From Litoditis marina (lineage: Eukaryota > Nematoda > Chromadorea > Rhabditida > Rhabditidae), in the NCBI GenBank assembly GCA_964036275.1, contig OZ038435.1, positions 12,997,634 to 13,061,633 of the forward strand: a stretch of DNA of 64,000 nt, given 5' to 3'. Of the stretch, positions 33,101 to 42,876 are shown one piece after another (position 1 is the stretch's first letter; every line of letters begins with the position of its first letter). The notes beneath the pieces were generated by a model that was not told the origin of the DNA, made no database searches, and saw nothing but the letters and a program-made list of their open reading frames with translations. The position numbers and the translations under genes are program-made.

Positions 33101-35370
33101 TACGAAAGTTAGGGAGAACGTGTTATGGTCTGAATGAGCTGAGTCAAAAATGCCACTCAAAGTCGTTTCGACCCTGACTTGGGGCGATTTAGATATTGTT
33201 CCCGAAGTGACATGTCTCACTGATCATATATCATACCACAAATTGTTTTTGTGATAAAAAGTATGTTTGTATCGAATAAATAAAACATAAATGTTTGGTG
33301 GTTGTTTTCTGTGAATTTCTGCCTAATCCATCGCAGTTCCAGAGAATTGGTGCGTAACATGATGGGTCTGATAGGCAATATAGCGGAGGTGGACGAGTTG
33401 CGATCTCAACTGATGAAGGACGACTACGTCAACATATTCGTGTACGTTGAGGGTGGTTCTGTATTGACTTTTTCTTCTCTTAGTTGCCAATTTTTCGACA
33501 GAAGTACATCATCCATTTTTTTTTCTCTTTCTCTGATGAGCGAGTGCCACATTCTTTGAATGTAGATAAATAAATAAAATAAAAAAAATCTAGTCAGTCG
33601 TTTAGGAACACAATGCGAAGTTGTGTTTGTACAAGTTCGTTTCTAGACAATCTTCATTTTCTCTAAACAGTGTAGTTTGTGAAACTGGACACCCGGCTCA
33701 CCTTTTGTGATGAACAAACTCACCTACCCATAAGATTAAGATGTGACTATTCTTCAGGAAAATATTATTTTTTCAACTTTTCATCCAAGTTTGCGAGAGT
33801 TTGAACTTCCAAGTAAAACTTTCCATAATTTATTGTTCTTTCCTTGCAGAGCCCTCCTAGACCTGGTGGAGGACTCGATAGAGATCAGCTACAACAGTGC
33901 GGGGGTACTGGCCCATATGGTCAGTGATGGAGATGTCGCCTGGGAGACGCTCACCGTACAACGACAGGACGTCATGCACAGCATTGTCAAGGTCGGTATT
34001 ACATAGTATACATTAACTATAGTAGGATCATGTTCATTGAATGTCTGATTCACCATTTCGAGCTGTAATCATATATCGTACTGCAACAAAGTTGTCCAAA
34101 TCCAAATAGACCGGAAAATTCGTAAAACGGTTTTTTGCTAAAATCGAGAGAAGTAAAAGCATACACCTTTTCGAACCACTTTTCGTAGCACAGTCACATT
34201 CTACCGTGGCCGTATGCACCAATAATTTTCCCTTTCCCGGGAGCGTTTTTGGCTCCCGGGAGCCGAAATTTTAACCAAATTCGCTCACCCGGGAGCCTAA
34301 AAACGCTCCCGGGAGAGGAAAAATTATTGGTGGATACGGCCACAGGTGTGTGATGATTTGAGGGCTAGACGGTTGGATGGAGACTGTAATCCCCATACTT
34401 TCAGGCGACTGTTTCATGGAAGTTGGACACCCGTCGCTTCATCAACTACCGTTCGTTCCGTCCGATTCTGCGTCTCTTACCCCTGTGGCACGCGTTCGCC
34501 AGTCAACACTGGGCTGTCTGGGCTCTAGCCAATCTGACCACCACCGATGGGGAGAAGTGGGTATACGGTTACCTAGACCTTATTCGGTTAGGCCTGGTTG
34601 TCTTTCTACACCTTGTTCCAGGAAAGTTGTCCGATTAACTGAAAAATCCAGAAACCGATAACATCCGCCTCAATTTTCGCGAAAATCGGAACATTTGGTT
34701 CACATTTGATATAAAATTGTGGATTTTCACGTATTGATTTCTAATGACGGTTTTTTTCTTCTGTAGAATAGTCACACTTTACTGGTGTACGACTGCAATG
34801 CCCGAGGAGTATAAGTCTTGTCCAACTGATTAATCCGCTCTCCCCCTTAGATACTGTATCTACGTGACGGAGGAGGGTGGTCTCCCCCTTCTGAAGGCCC
34901 TTGTTTCCGATGAACGCACCACCAAGGAAACCAGACACTTGGCAGCCATTGTGCTCGAGAATATCAAGAAGAAGTTAGTTTTATATTGAATGTATATAAT
35001 ATTAAATATAACAAGAAATGTGTAATGATAGTTCGATAATATAAGGAAGAAGTCAGTTTGAATATGTTTTATACTAGAAATACAAAGTATTTGTTGGTTA
35101 GCGTGAAAAGGCAAACTATTTTGGCCTTTTTTCATTAAGTCAAAACATTACACTCGTTCAGCTGTTCAGTAAAAATTGCTTATTTAATGTAAATGTGGGA
35201 AGAAACTCAACTGTTACTTCAATTTAAACAACAGTTACCTTAATTGATAAAGTTGAAAAGTTTTTCTCTTCTTTTCTAATTTTCGTCATTTTTCCAGCGT
35301 CACCAACATGATGATCGAAACGGCAGAGGAGGCGATTGAGATGGAATTGGAAGAAGATCCAGATGTCTGA
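18198..35370 (+). CDS. zer-1: ZER1/ZYG11-family substrate receptor of CUL2 E3 ubiquitin ligase, 22 exons
   Basis: Exons: 18198-18290, 18691-18771, 19010-19168, 20213-20325, 20544-20617, 21069-21165, 21559-21697, 22209-22316, 22589-22698, 22961-23131, 23459-23606, 23964-24065, 30860-31022, 31317-31413, 31770-31917, 32227-32317, 32604-32691, 33337-33441, 33850-33991, 34405-34556, 34851-34973, 35298-35370. All junctions are GT-AG, every phase matches, and the sum is 2577 nt (858 aa plus TGA). Residues 14-23 form an Elongin-C BC box, and LPVTA follows as a possible CUL2 box. Exons 3 and 8-11 carry leucine-rich repeats (LRILDLSFW, LEKLDISSTNL). From exon 12 the protein is helical and ARM-like (AGSASLFYIIRKV, YNSAGVLAHMVSDG). 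The end (INYRSFRPILRLLP, SQHWAVWAL) resembles ZER1 more than ZYG11, hence the symbol. Known family members recruit Gly/N-degron proteins to CUL2-Elongin B/C. Exon 7 encodes an acidic insert (EEEEEE). Exon 20 ends at AA|GTGGGT rather than three bases later; only this keeps frame. Intron 12 holds large insertions. Orthology to ZER1 rather than ZYG11 is inferred. Confidence 0.88.
18237..18266 (+). other. BC box (Elongin-C binding motif) of ZER1
   Basis: Residues 14-23, SLLHLSAAAL, fit the BC-box consensus (A/P/S/T)-L-x3-(C/S)-x3-(A/I/L/V) at every fixed position. In VHL-box receptors this helix binds Elongin C, and a short downstream motif contacts Cullin 2. The motif lies in exon 1, which supports this exon and the start at 18198. 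Confidence 0.75.
20676..20813. mobile_element. GGCCGTATTCACC foldback element, copy in zer-1 intron 5
   Basis: The left end TGGCCGTATTCACCA and right end GAATACGGGCCCA are an imperfect inverted repeat. The interior carries CTTCCCGCGGGAAG and the complement of the interior of the copy at 61811. The right end has diverged. Confidence 0.55.
22021..22136. mobile_element. TTTAAAGGACTG hairpin element, copy in zer-1 intron 7
   Basis: GATTATGTGGACCAATCCC on the left is mirrored by GGGATTGGACCACATAATC on the right. CTTTGAACTGCAATTGAAA and TGCAGTTTAAAG form inner arms around a short loop. The same organisation recurs at 11491, 12288 and 50301. Confidence 0.7.
24116..24128 (+). repeat. Mono-G tract (13 G) in zer-1 intron 12
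   Basis: An uninterrupted run of 13 G lies 50 bases after exon 12 on the coding strand, so the pre-mRNA would carry a G-run able to form a quadruplex. Confidence 0.9.
24234..25404. mobile_element. Large palindromic element with CpG-rich blocks, zer-1 intron 12
   Basis: AGGCTGTCTTCAGACTTTTT at the left end returns as its exact reverse complement at the right end, and the match continues through TGTGCGATACAAGATACA-like sequence. Inside, five blocks of alternating CG-rich sequence occur near 24571, 24691, 24815, 25006 and 25139. The first three read as CGCACGCGACGCG followed by CAAAA; the last two are in reverse complement, so the palindrome extends into the interior. No ORF with recognisable protein features is present. 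It is probably a non-autonomous foldback transposon. Confidence 0.7.
25443..25863 (-). repeat. 3' LTR (421 bp)
   Basis: On the plus strand this copy starts TGTTAACCTTGAG and ends ATCATGACA. It reads the same as the copy at 30387. It contains a short palindrome, CGATCGTATAAACTATACG, near its left-middle part, and GATCATGATGATCATG near the end that is 5' on the element's own strand. Confidence 0.93.
25864..25872 (-). other. Polypurine tract of the LTR element
   Basis: On the minus strand GAGGGGGGA directly precedes the 3' LTR. This is the expected place and composition for the plus-strand primer in reverse transcription, and it fixes the element's orientation independently of the gag frame. 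Confidence 0.8.
26510..27913 (-). CDS. gag: Gag-like structural protein of LTR retrotransposon
   Basis: The frame stays open to 28003, but the codon there is TTG; the first ATG is at 27911-27913, giving 467 aa. After a Q-rich start (about residues 15-60), residues ~70-230 resemble the retrotransposon gag/capsid fold: EPRVSKFSGDD, ATWLEKFVDVLE, LPLYMIDGARVHYD, LTWAEITTELCRKLKNKF and YFLRGLRPDIRRTLRRLD fit the helical pattern of Ty3-like Gag. A probable coiled coil follows (LERLERDEKINYIDIEAKIE). The last ~180 residues are very rich in N, Q, D, S, F, W and Y. No CCHC zinc knuckle is visible. By family this protein would form particles packaging element RNA in the cytoplasm. The gag assignment is confident; the exact superfamily is not. 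Genomic RNA would read antisense to zer-1. Confidence 0.82.
   Translation of the reverse strand: MFQAVSLSGINAGPGTAVVTGTAPLTTQQAAQQLQALQIQVQNLQPSPHVTPPHQQNITPIQIAKILEPRVSKFSGDDEEIFATWLEKFVDVLETFGIPTDNAKVLLPLYMIDGARVHYDAIPNRQNLTWAEITTELCRKLKNKFRIEKSREELFDLRQQADTVGRFAKKVKEKCLVAYQGKDPAEIISNQIFYFLRGLRPDIRRTLRRLDRSPTTFEEAIEKAEKESRILTQEQLERLERDEKINYIDIEAKIEKLESEIQDHIHIQTHTFEPENEMDLPDCYVESQNQNQQIYLDIRPRDSDDGFPPNTHYNLEPPFPQNFDWDVNHYGNHWQGDNESHFQSNPENQTPWQPPHCHEDDYFNNWSDNDVRDHPNVNYDEQNSWDDWNHQYPTNQLTNFHNVFLNNENSFDPQYSFTDRYNMFNSSDAYWNDDSSFSSNEPTNENQNEFSESTSNMEGENGHCEHF
28004..30386 (-). other. Long non-coding leader of the LTR element
   Basis: Nearly 2.4 kb separate the 5' LTR from gag. The minus strand has no ORF of notable length, and the plus strand has only two short unrelated ones (28557-28754, 29569-29757). 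A G-run occurs at 28540-28549. Primer-binding and packaging signals should lie here. Next to the LTR the minus strand reads TGTAGGCCCGGCTCGAAC, which lacks the usual TGG start of a primer-binding site. Confidence 0.6.
30387..30807 (-). repeat. 5' LTR (421 bp)
   Basis: Second copy of the repeat at 25443. It ends 52 bases before the acceptor of zer-1 exon 13. On the minus strand it starts TGTCATGATTATC and should contain the element's promoter; CGTATAGTTTATACGATCG is a palindromic stretch in the middle, but no unambiguous TATA box stands out. Confidence 0.93.
32305..33388 (+). other. Gly/N-degron pocket residues across exons 16-18
   Basis: LWNITDE spans the exon 16/17 junction, with Trp at residue 628 (32305-32307) and Asp at 632. 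GNIAEV in exon 18 has Asn at 675 (33377-33379) and Glu at 678 (33386-33388). The W-x3-D and N-x2-E spacing matches what I recall of the pocket residues reported for human ZYG11B/ZER1 with glycine N-degrons. The residues are seen directly; the pocket assignment follows from the family. Confidence 0.65.
33541..33580 (+). repeat. Possible 3' end of a truncated non-LTR element, zer-1 intron 18
   Basis: GAGTGCCACATTCTTTGAAT followed by GATAAATAAATAAA resembles the end at 52158, where the match is a short hairpin then GAATAAAT. Shared hairpin plus A/T-rich tail suggests a 5'-truncated retroposon. The evidence is only two short copies. Confidence 0.35.
34206..34343. mobile_element. GTGGCCGTAT foldback element, copy in zer-1 intron 19
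   Basis: GTGGCCGTATGCACCAATAA and TTATTGGTGGATACGGCCAC are near-perfect inverted ends of a 138-bp unit. The interior is a nested palindrome built from CCCGGGAGC repeats. Transcribed in the intron it would fold into a long hairpin. Confidence 0.75.
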
Positions 35371-36000
35371 AGAAGTACGGTGTCCATTATTTCTGCTGTG
35401 TTTTCACACCTCGCCTTTAAGAAGGGCCTCAAGTTCCCTTTGTACAAATTTAGTTTTTCCCCGGTTTACGTTTTTTCATAGAGCTTTTGCACTGAAATTC
35501 CTCCAAAACTCTACTGCTCTACTCGTCTTGAAAGTTTGCCATTTTTGGGTTCTGAATCCCAGTTCTTTCATTGGTTTATTGATTTTTCTCAAAGCACTGA
35601 CCCTTGACCCCAATAGTGCAAGTGTATTATATTATGTTCAGTTGTTAATGGTTCTTTTTTCACTTTCTTGGTGAGTTTTCGGTCAGAGTGCGGCTAGAGA
35701 CTGTGTATTCTGAGAGAGCACAGACAGTGAAACGAACCATTATTTTCTGTAGCCCCCGGGTATCCGCGTCGGTTTTGTTTTCTACGTTTTCTCTTCTTTT
35801 TTCCTCTCCAAAATGTATATCCAGATTCGACTATATCCTAGTAGTCAACGTGTACAAAGTATAGACTTCTATTTATTTAATATTATTATGACAATTATCG
35901 ATTTTCTTGGTGAAAAAGTGTACCTATATCCTATACATGGTTTCTCACATGTTATGTCCGATTAATAATCTTCCCTCGTGATGATGGTGTGTTTCGACTC

Positions 36001-36013
36001 TCTCTTTCTTTCT

Positions 36014-36060
<47 letters not shown>
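36001..36060 (+). repeat. CT microsatellite downstream of zer-1
   Basis: A nearly pure (CT)n tract interrupted by a few T runs, about 630 bases after the zer-1 stop codon. Confidence 0.9.
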
Positions 36061-36841
36061 ATAATTTTTCTTGTATCAAATTTGTTAGTTTTTCCACAAT
36101 GTACAGCTAAATATTCGCCCTTAGTTTCTATGTCTTTTTGGTGATATTGTGATGCTTTGTAACTTTTCTCCTTCAAAGACGGTAACATATCAACTTGGGA
36201 GTTTGATCTATTGATTTTGCCTGAACATTTGAGCGTCACGTGAGTTTCACGTGTCCTTCACGTGCTACAAAGTGTGACCAAGGTAATGAGAACCAAGTTG
36301 GTGTGTGTACCGTACCGCCCATCTATAAGGATGAGCTGCTTGCCTGTAAAACTACCTGCTTTTTCCCTTCCCTATTGAATTGTATTCCATCGAACAATGT
36401 AGATATTATTATTATTATTATAATTATACAATGTGTACTTGTAGACCCGAAATTGGGGTCTATGGGTATACATGAATTGTCATCTAATGCTTTTCCGGTA
36501 CCAAAGTGGTTCCCATCGTTCTCTAGGATATATTCGTACTTTTCTCGGCAATAGGTACATTGGGCAAGGTACACCGCGATCAAACTACAAAGTAATGGTA
36601 GATCACACAGATCGATAATTGTACTTTGCCCGCTGTATCTGTCGCAGATAGGAAAGTATTTATCGATTTTTCTTCTCAGATTATCGATTTTCCCAGATGG
36701 TCCCCCACTTTGACCTACCACTCGAATATGTGATCGTGCCTGGTTCATTCCCTGCTTCAGGGACCTTTTTCACACCCATTTCTCGTATTTTCGAGTAATC
36801 GAAAAATTTGTGTTTTTTGTGTAATTGTTCCGCGATATGAA

Positions 36842-37138
36842 GTGTTTCTCTAAAGATGCGTATTGATTTTATCAGTGTTTCTCTAAAGATGCGTATTGAT
36901 TTTATCAGTGTTTCTCTAAAGATGCGTATTGATTTTATCAGTGTTTCTCTAAAGATGCGTATTGATTTTATCAGTGTTTCTCTAAAGATGCGTATTGATT
37001 TTATCAGTGTTTCTCTAAAGATGCGTATTGATTTAATCAGTGTTTATCTAAAGATGCGTATTGATTTTATCAGTGTTTCTCTAAAGATGCGTATTGATTT
37101 AATTAGTGTTTCTCTAAAGATGCGTATTGATTTTATCA
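36842..37138 (+). repeat. 33-bp minisatellite, nine copies
   Basis: The unit GTGTTTCTCTAAAGATGCGT plus ATTGATTTTATCA repeats nine times without spacers (297 bp). Units 6-8 carry single-base changes. Because 33 is a multiple of three, the array is an open frame encoding an 11-residue repeat (MRIDFISVSLK). It has no start context, splice context or host-like codon use, so I treat it as non-coding. Confidence 0.9.
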
Positions 37139-37343
37139 GATTGGGTCAAAGCAAAAAAGTATTTAGTTTGAGAATGGCAATCGAATGCTAAACTTGGTAA
37201 CCTTTCCGATAACATTCACTCAATTCAAACGGAGGAAGATTTCTGTAGTCATACTGTAGGAGTCAGAGTAGGAATGAAACAGGCTATAGATCAGCAGAAC
37301 GGTTTACTGTATGTTTTGTTATAGATGTCTGAGTGAAAAAGAC

Positions 37344-37478
37344 TATACTGTAAGTAAATTACACAGTCACGTGAAACATGTTAAACACAGCAGAACTGAG
37401 AAACGTGCAATGACAAAGTGCACGATGCCTCATTAGAATGCTAACTTTAGGTGACTATTCAATTAACTTCTGGTATAT
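37344..37478. mobile_element. TGCACGATGCC small element, copy 5 (reverse)
   Basis: TATACTGTAAGTAAATTACA, then GTCACGTGAAACATG, CACGATGCCTCATTAGAATG and TTCTGGTATATA. It lies about 450 bases from copy 6, in opposite orientation. Confidence 0.65.
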
Positions 37479-37935
37479 ACGCGGGGCCATTTTCTGTAGT
37501 TTGTATCATTTGACCTACCCATTTGACCTAATCAGGAAGTTCGACAGGTTACTGTACATTCTGATCTAGATGTCTCAGTGAAACTGACTATACGCGGGGC
37601 CATTTTCCTTCCGTTTGTCCATATAATTTGAATGACGATTCGACTGGTTTTCCATCTAATATTACGATGTTTTTCCACCAACATCTGACCGTGTTTGGAC
37701 GGGTTTCGCGGGCGAAAACGACATGCAAAATTAGCTGCGAACGAGGTTTTCAAACCCTTCTGGTCCCCTTTAAGCGGCCTAATTTTCAATGATTGTGTTT
37801 TTCTCTTTTTTTCCATTCATTTATTCAACACATTCATCTACTGGACACATAGTATCATGTGATGTTTGAACGAGGAAGTGCCAAGGTTCGGAGCGCAAAC
37901 ACACGATATTAAAATTGACAAAAAATTGAGGTTTT

Positions 37936-38075
37936 ATACCAGAAGTAAATTGAATAGTCACGTGAAGGTCAAGTTAGCATTCTAATAAAGAATCGTGCAC
38001 TTTGTCATTGTACGTTTCTGAGTTCTGCTGTGTTTAACATGTTTCACGTGACAGTACAATTGACGAACAGTATAA
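37936..38075. mobile_element. TGCACGATGCC small element, copy 6
   Basis: ATACCAGAAGTAAATTGAAT, GTCACGTGAAGG, CATGTTTCACGTGACAGTAC and GACGAACAGTATAA follow the family order closely. Confidence 0.65.
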
Positions 38076-40409
38076 CCCTGCAGCTATACAACTAATCCAA
38101 CATTACAACTTCACCACAAAACTCGGATTCCTGAAATTATTTGGTCCCAAATTCGATGTTTTTCCACCGTGTTTAGACGGGTTTTGAGAGGCGAAAACGA
38201 CATGCAAAATTAGCTGCGAACGAGGTTTTGGAACCACTAATATTACGGATTTGTACTATTTAGGTTAATGTGATGTTTTTGTAATTATAACTAATTGTTA
38301 ACAAACTTGACGTAAGAGGTATCAGATTTTGTTATAGAAAACATCCATTCCATTTGAAGACTCTGTGTTATCTAGAATGGCATTGCTGTTGCAAATCGAA
38401 AAATAACTGGAAAACAAACCAAATAACGTAACAAACGTGTACTTATGAAGTGTTTAAAAAAATTCTTGATAACTAATCAACGTTTCTACCATTTAATTAG
38501 TCCATGAATCTATCTCTAACTAAAACAAACCTTTACTGACTTATTACATGAGCTGTATAGTTCTCACATTTTACATATTTCAACTGTACAACTTATACAA
38601 TTAAAAATCCAATTACAACTAAACAATAATCTCCATCGAAACTTCCGATCCCCAATTATTTTTTTTTCAACTTTTCGTGTTCGTTGACTTTTTTTTCAAC
38701 TTTTTATGAATCGAACTATGGAATAATTTCAAGTTAAAGCAATCTTTCCTAGACAATACTAGACAGAATAAAGTATACTGTATTCTGTCCAATACAGCTA
38801 TACATATAAACAACTATCTAAACAAAAACTCCCTGCTCTGTGTTGTGTAAAGTATAGTTTGCACCTTTTTTCTAATACAACTATATATACAACTATACAA
38901 TAATCTCCCCCAAAACTCCCGATCCCAATTATTTGTTCCCCATTTCATTCTCCTACGTGTTCGTTGACTTTTCAGCTCTTTTTCAACTGTCAGTGCTGGC
39001 CTCAAAATTGCGCCATTTCAAAGGGTTCGAAAAAACGACTGCGCTCGCTGAAAATCACCAGCCACCACTAGCATTTCTCTCGTTTCCTACCATGAAGTTT
39101 ACTAGTAAAATGAAATTACTGGTAGATATACAAGTAGTATTTTTGTATTTCATTGTTCTTAAATTTCATTACCACACACTTTGACTCAACACCAGCATTT
39201 CTCGTTTCATACCAATCATTTTACTAGTAAAATGATATTTCTGGTAGATTTACAAGTAGTAATTTCTCATAAATTAGAGCTTCACTATTCATTAAAAAAC
39301 AGACATACGAAAAATATTCCATAATTTCGGCCCCACAGTGAACTATCGACCCTTATCTTATCTAAAATTGTTACATATTTCAATTGATTCAAACAAATTT
39401 GATTTTTTCTCGTTTTTTAAGAAATTTTGACTGTTATTCAGACAAGTTTCCAGTCTGGTTTAGTTCCGTGTATTCTTGTGTACGGACAGCAACTGGTTTT
39501 CACTTTTCTTTTCACAAGATAGAGACGACTTTTCACCCTCCCTCAGGGCTTTATCTTTTTTTAAACATTATAATGTGAGAATAGTTAAATTTAACGATGT
39601 AACCAAACGTAAACATAAAAACCTTACCGTACGAACAGTTTGTATTTTTGCTTGGACACTGCTTTGCGCTGATAACTAAATGTGAGCCTTACACACTTAT
39701 TCCTCCGTTTCACTACGGAATAAACTCAATTTCGAACTCTTTGGTGCGAAAGGCTTCATCTCTCTTTTCTCAGATGAACTTCAGGGTCTCCGTGGCGAGA
39801 CCCTTAATGCTCATTCAGCCTTTTCCGCTTAACTAAACCGTTCGAAATCACACGTTTTTCACGTTACGCGAGAACGTGAGTAGAATGAGTACTTTTTGAA
39901 CCCACGTTTTTTTCTCATGAGAAGTGATCTTCTCACAGGATTCAACTCAGAACTCAAGTTGACCACTCACATTGTAGGGTTTCGGGAAACAAGGAAAGCG
40001 CATCACTCTCCAACTCTTTCCCAACTTTTCATTTTGATTTGACATCTGAATATATTTCTTGACAATTTCACTACTCGAATAGTAAGTATCCCATACGGTT
40101 TGACACTAGAACTGTCAATTTAAAGCCAAATTTGATAATGTAAATGGTTTTTCAGTTTTTTTGTCTTGTCGTAAACATGTTATTCTTCAACTTAACAACT
40201 AAACTTACACAAAAATATACTAATTAGTTTTTGCTGTGGTTTTCTACTTGTTCTCGCGTAAATATAACCATCTTGGCTTTTTCGTGTTTTTGTTGATGGT
40301 TCGTGCTGTGTAGATATCTATAGGCGGAATGCGGGTCAGGCCCCCGACAATATTATTTTGATTGGTCGAATGAAATGGGAACACGCATTATTATCGGTTT
40401 CAAGGGGGA

Positions 40410-40766
40410 ACAGAGAGAGAGAGAGAGAGAGAGAAGAGAGACACTTACCGGTATTTACACTAGTAAAGTCACGGGATTATAGTGAGAATCTATTGAGGGG
40501 TATTTACACTAGTAAAGTTGTGAAGCTATATGAGATTAGTATCGGTTTCAAGGGGAACAGAGAAAGGAGAGAAGAGAGACGCTTACCGGTATGTACACTA
40601 GTAAAGTCACGTGGAAAGTAGGTAAACGTGAGAAGTTTGGCACTTCTGTCGCTGGTATTTATACCAATGAAGTCACGTGGATTAACGTGGAAAGTATGTA
40701 CTTCCGACCAGTGAAAAGAGAGAAGAGAGACTCTTACCGGTATTTACACTAGTAAAGTCACTTGTA
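40410..40766 (+). repeat. Repeats of GGTATTTACACTAGTAAAGT
   Basis: The 20-mer GGTATTTACACTAGTAAAGT or a close variant occurs five times (about 40450, 40499, 40590, 40654, 40739), usually preceded by CTTACC and followed by CACG. A (GA)n stretch lies at 40412-40438. Related motifs occur before zer-1 exon 1 and at 46.9-47.5 kb. Confidence 0.75.
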
Positions 40767-42862
40767 ACGTAAGTTAGAAACAGAGGGCTCAAACTACAGC
40801 AACTGAGACCAACACGGACCATTTTGTCGTGTTATGTAGCTACGTTGATTGCAAGTTTTGTTGCAAAAATATTGGAAGAAAGGCAAGTAATAATGTAATA
40901 AACTTCATACTTCATTGTACTAGCATTGAATGCAATTTTCGCCACTCGAGAGCATTTATAAAATCGGTTTTCATGCAGTTTTAGGGTTTTCTAGGTTTTT
41001 CATGTAAATAACTCATTCTTTCCCATTCCCTTTATTATTTTTGTTATTTTACACCCAAAGGTTTCATAATAACTGTAGGTAGGTCTTATAAATTTTTCTA
41101 TGCTCCGAGGAAAAAACGCTCACCATTTCATGAAAATATTTGTTCAATCGAAAGCTCACTAACATAGTTTCTTCCAGCATTTTCCCACCATTTTCTAACA
41201 GCCTCGAATTTACAGCAAAAACGCCATAAACTCTCGCATTTGATGTCTATTTTGACAGTTTATTTAATGGTTGAATACCAAAATCAATCGATATCTCGTT
41301 CAGTTTCGCGATTTTTCATCCGTTTCGGCCTTCGATATTTTCGATTCAAAATAGGTTTGGCGGATGGTTTGGAAATGGAAAAAAGAGAGAGAAACGAAGG
41401 CCTTCAAACCATTTCGACAACCCTTTTTCAGCGTCCCATTTGAACGGATTTCAGCCAATTTGACATTAATTTGAACCACATTCCTTGCTATTTCATAATA
41501 TATTTTTGACGTTTTTTCAATGGAAATGCAATGCAATCTTTCATCGAATCACGAGTGTTATAATGAAAATGAAATTTGTTTCATTACTGGACTCTCTCTA
41601 CTTATTTTTTAGATAACTTTCATCATTGAGCTATGATAATCGTGACTTGTTGATGGAACGTTTTTGAAACTTTGATTGCGACTTTTAAATTTCGATACTT
41701 CCTATTACCTGATCTTGGTTTTCAACACAAAATCCCAATTAAATGAAAGAATCTTCAGAATTATGTTGTTGTTTTTGTGGACGTTTTAGTATTTGATTAC
41801 TTCTTCTGTTTCAAAACTCATTTTTTTCAAAACCTTTCCGGAACAAATATTTTTTCTCTTGAAAATCATAAATTCCATGCGCAGTCTAAATGGAACGCAT
41901 AACGAAACCCGTTTTGCGCTGATTGGATTATTCCACTTAGAAAATCGCATTCGTTAGCTTAAAAATTTTATATTATTTGATATTAAAAAAAGAATAATTA
42001 TATTAGAGAGTGTTTACTATAAGTAAATATGGTACTTACGTGAAACGTGAAAAGCTGATTAGATTAATAAGGTGAAAAAGTTATTATTATTTGATTTCAA
42101 AACGAAAACATTCATATTAAGAGTATATGCGTGTTAGTAAATACGCCTCTATTAATTTTCAGTAGATCAAATAATTTCTAGATACGATTTTTTTCACACG
42201 TCCCACGTCAATATAAAATTGATTTACTTTACTTTTTTCTCATTTGCTCCCAATTCTTATTTACTGTTGTTTGTTCTATTTTGAATGGTTGTTCACAGTA
42301 CTGTCCAGCCGCCAAAATAGAAAATAACAAAACAAACCCATTCACCCTTTTTATCTATATTTGCTCAATGACTTGGTCTAGAACAGCAAAAACTTCGTTT
42401 AGTACAGCTCAAATTTGTTATCACTTTTGGATAGAATATTAGAAAAAAAGAAAAAAGTAGGTTTTTAGAAAGTGCTCTTGATGTTTGATACAATACTAGA
42501 TGTAGACAAAACTGGGTGACTGATGTATTTTAAACTTCTTCTGTTTTGGACTATTCCGTAAAATTTTCAGAATAATTTTTTCGTCATTCCAATTTTTACA
42601 CCCTTTGTATACACAGTGTATCTCTATCCATTGATGGTCCCAAATCATACTGTAGAGGGGTTGAGTTCGATGGATTAGACTATATCACGTGAAACGAATC
42701 ACTGTAACCTATTCACACGTTGCACGTAAAGATGTTAAGGCGTACAAATCTTACTGTAGATGGTTACAGTTCAATGAAACACACCTGACCATGGACTTAC
42801 GCTTTGAATTTCAATAAGTGTGTTCGTTCATATTGATATTTTTATATGACAAACTGCTATCT

Positions 42863-42876
42863 CCCCCCCCCCCCCC
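42863..42876 (+). repeat. Mono-C tract (14 C)
   Basis: Uninterrupted C run. Confidence 0.9.

Noticed and set aside
36842..37138. CRISPR array
   Set aside because: Repeats follow each other without spacers, and the sequence is eukaryotic.
36856..37191. 111-residue open frame over the 33-bp repeats
   Set aside because: It is the minisatellite read in frame; there is no splice or start context and no exon-like composition.
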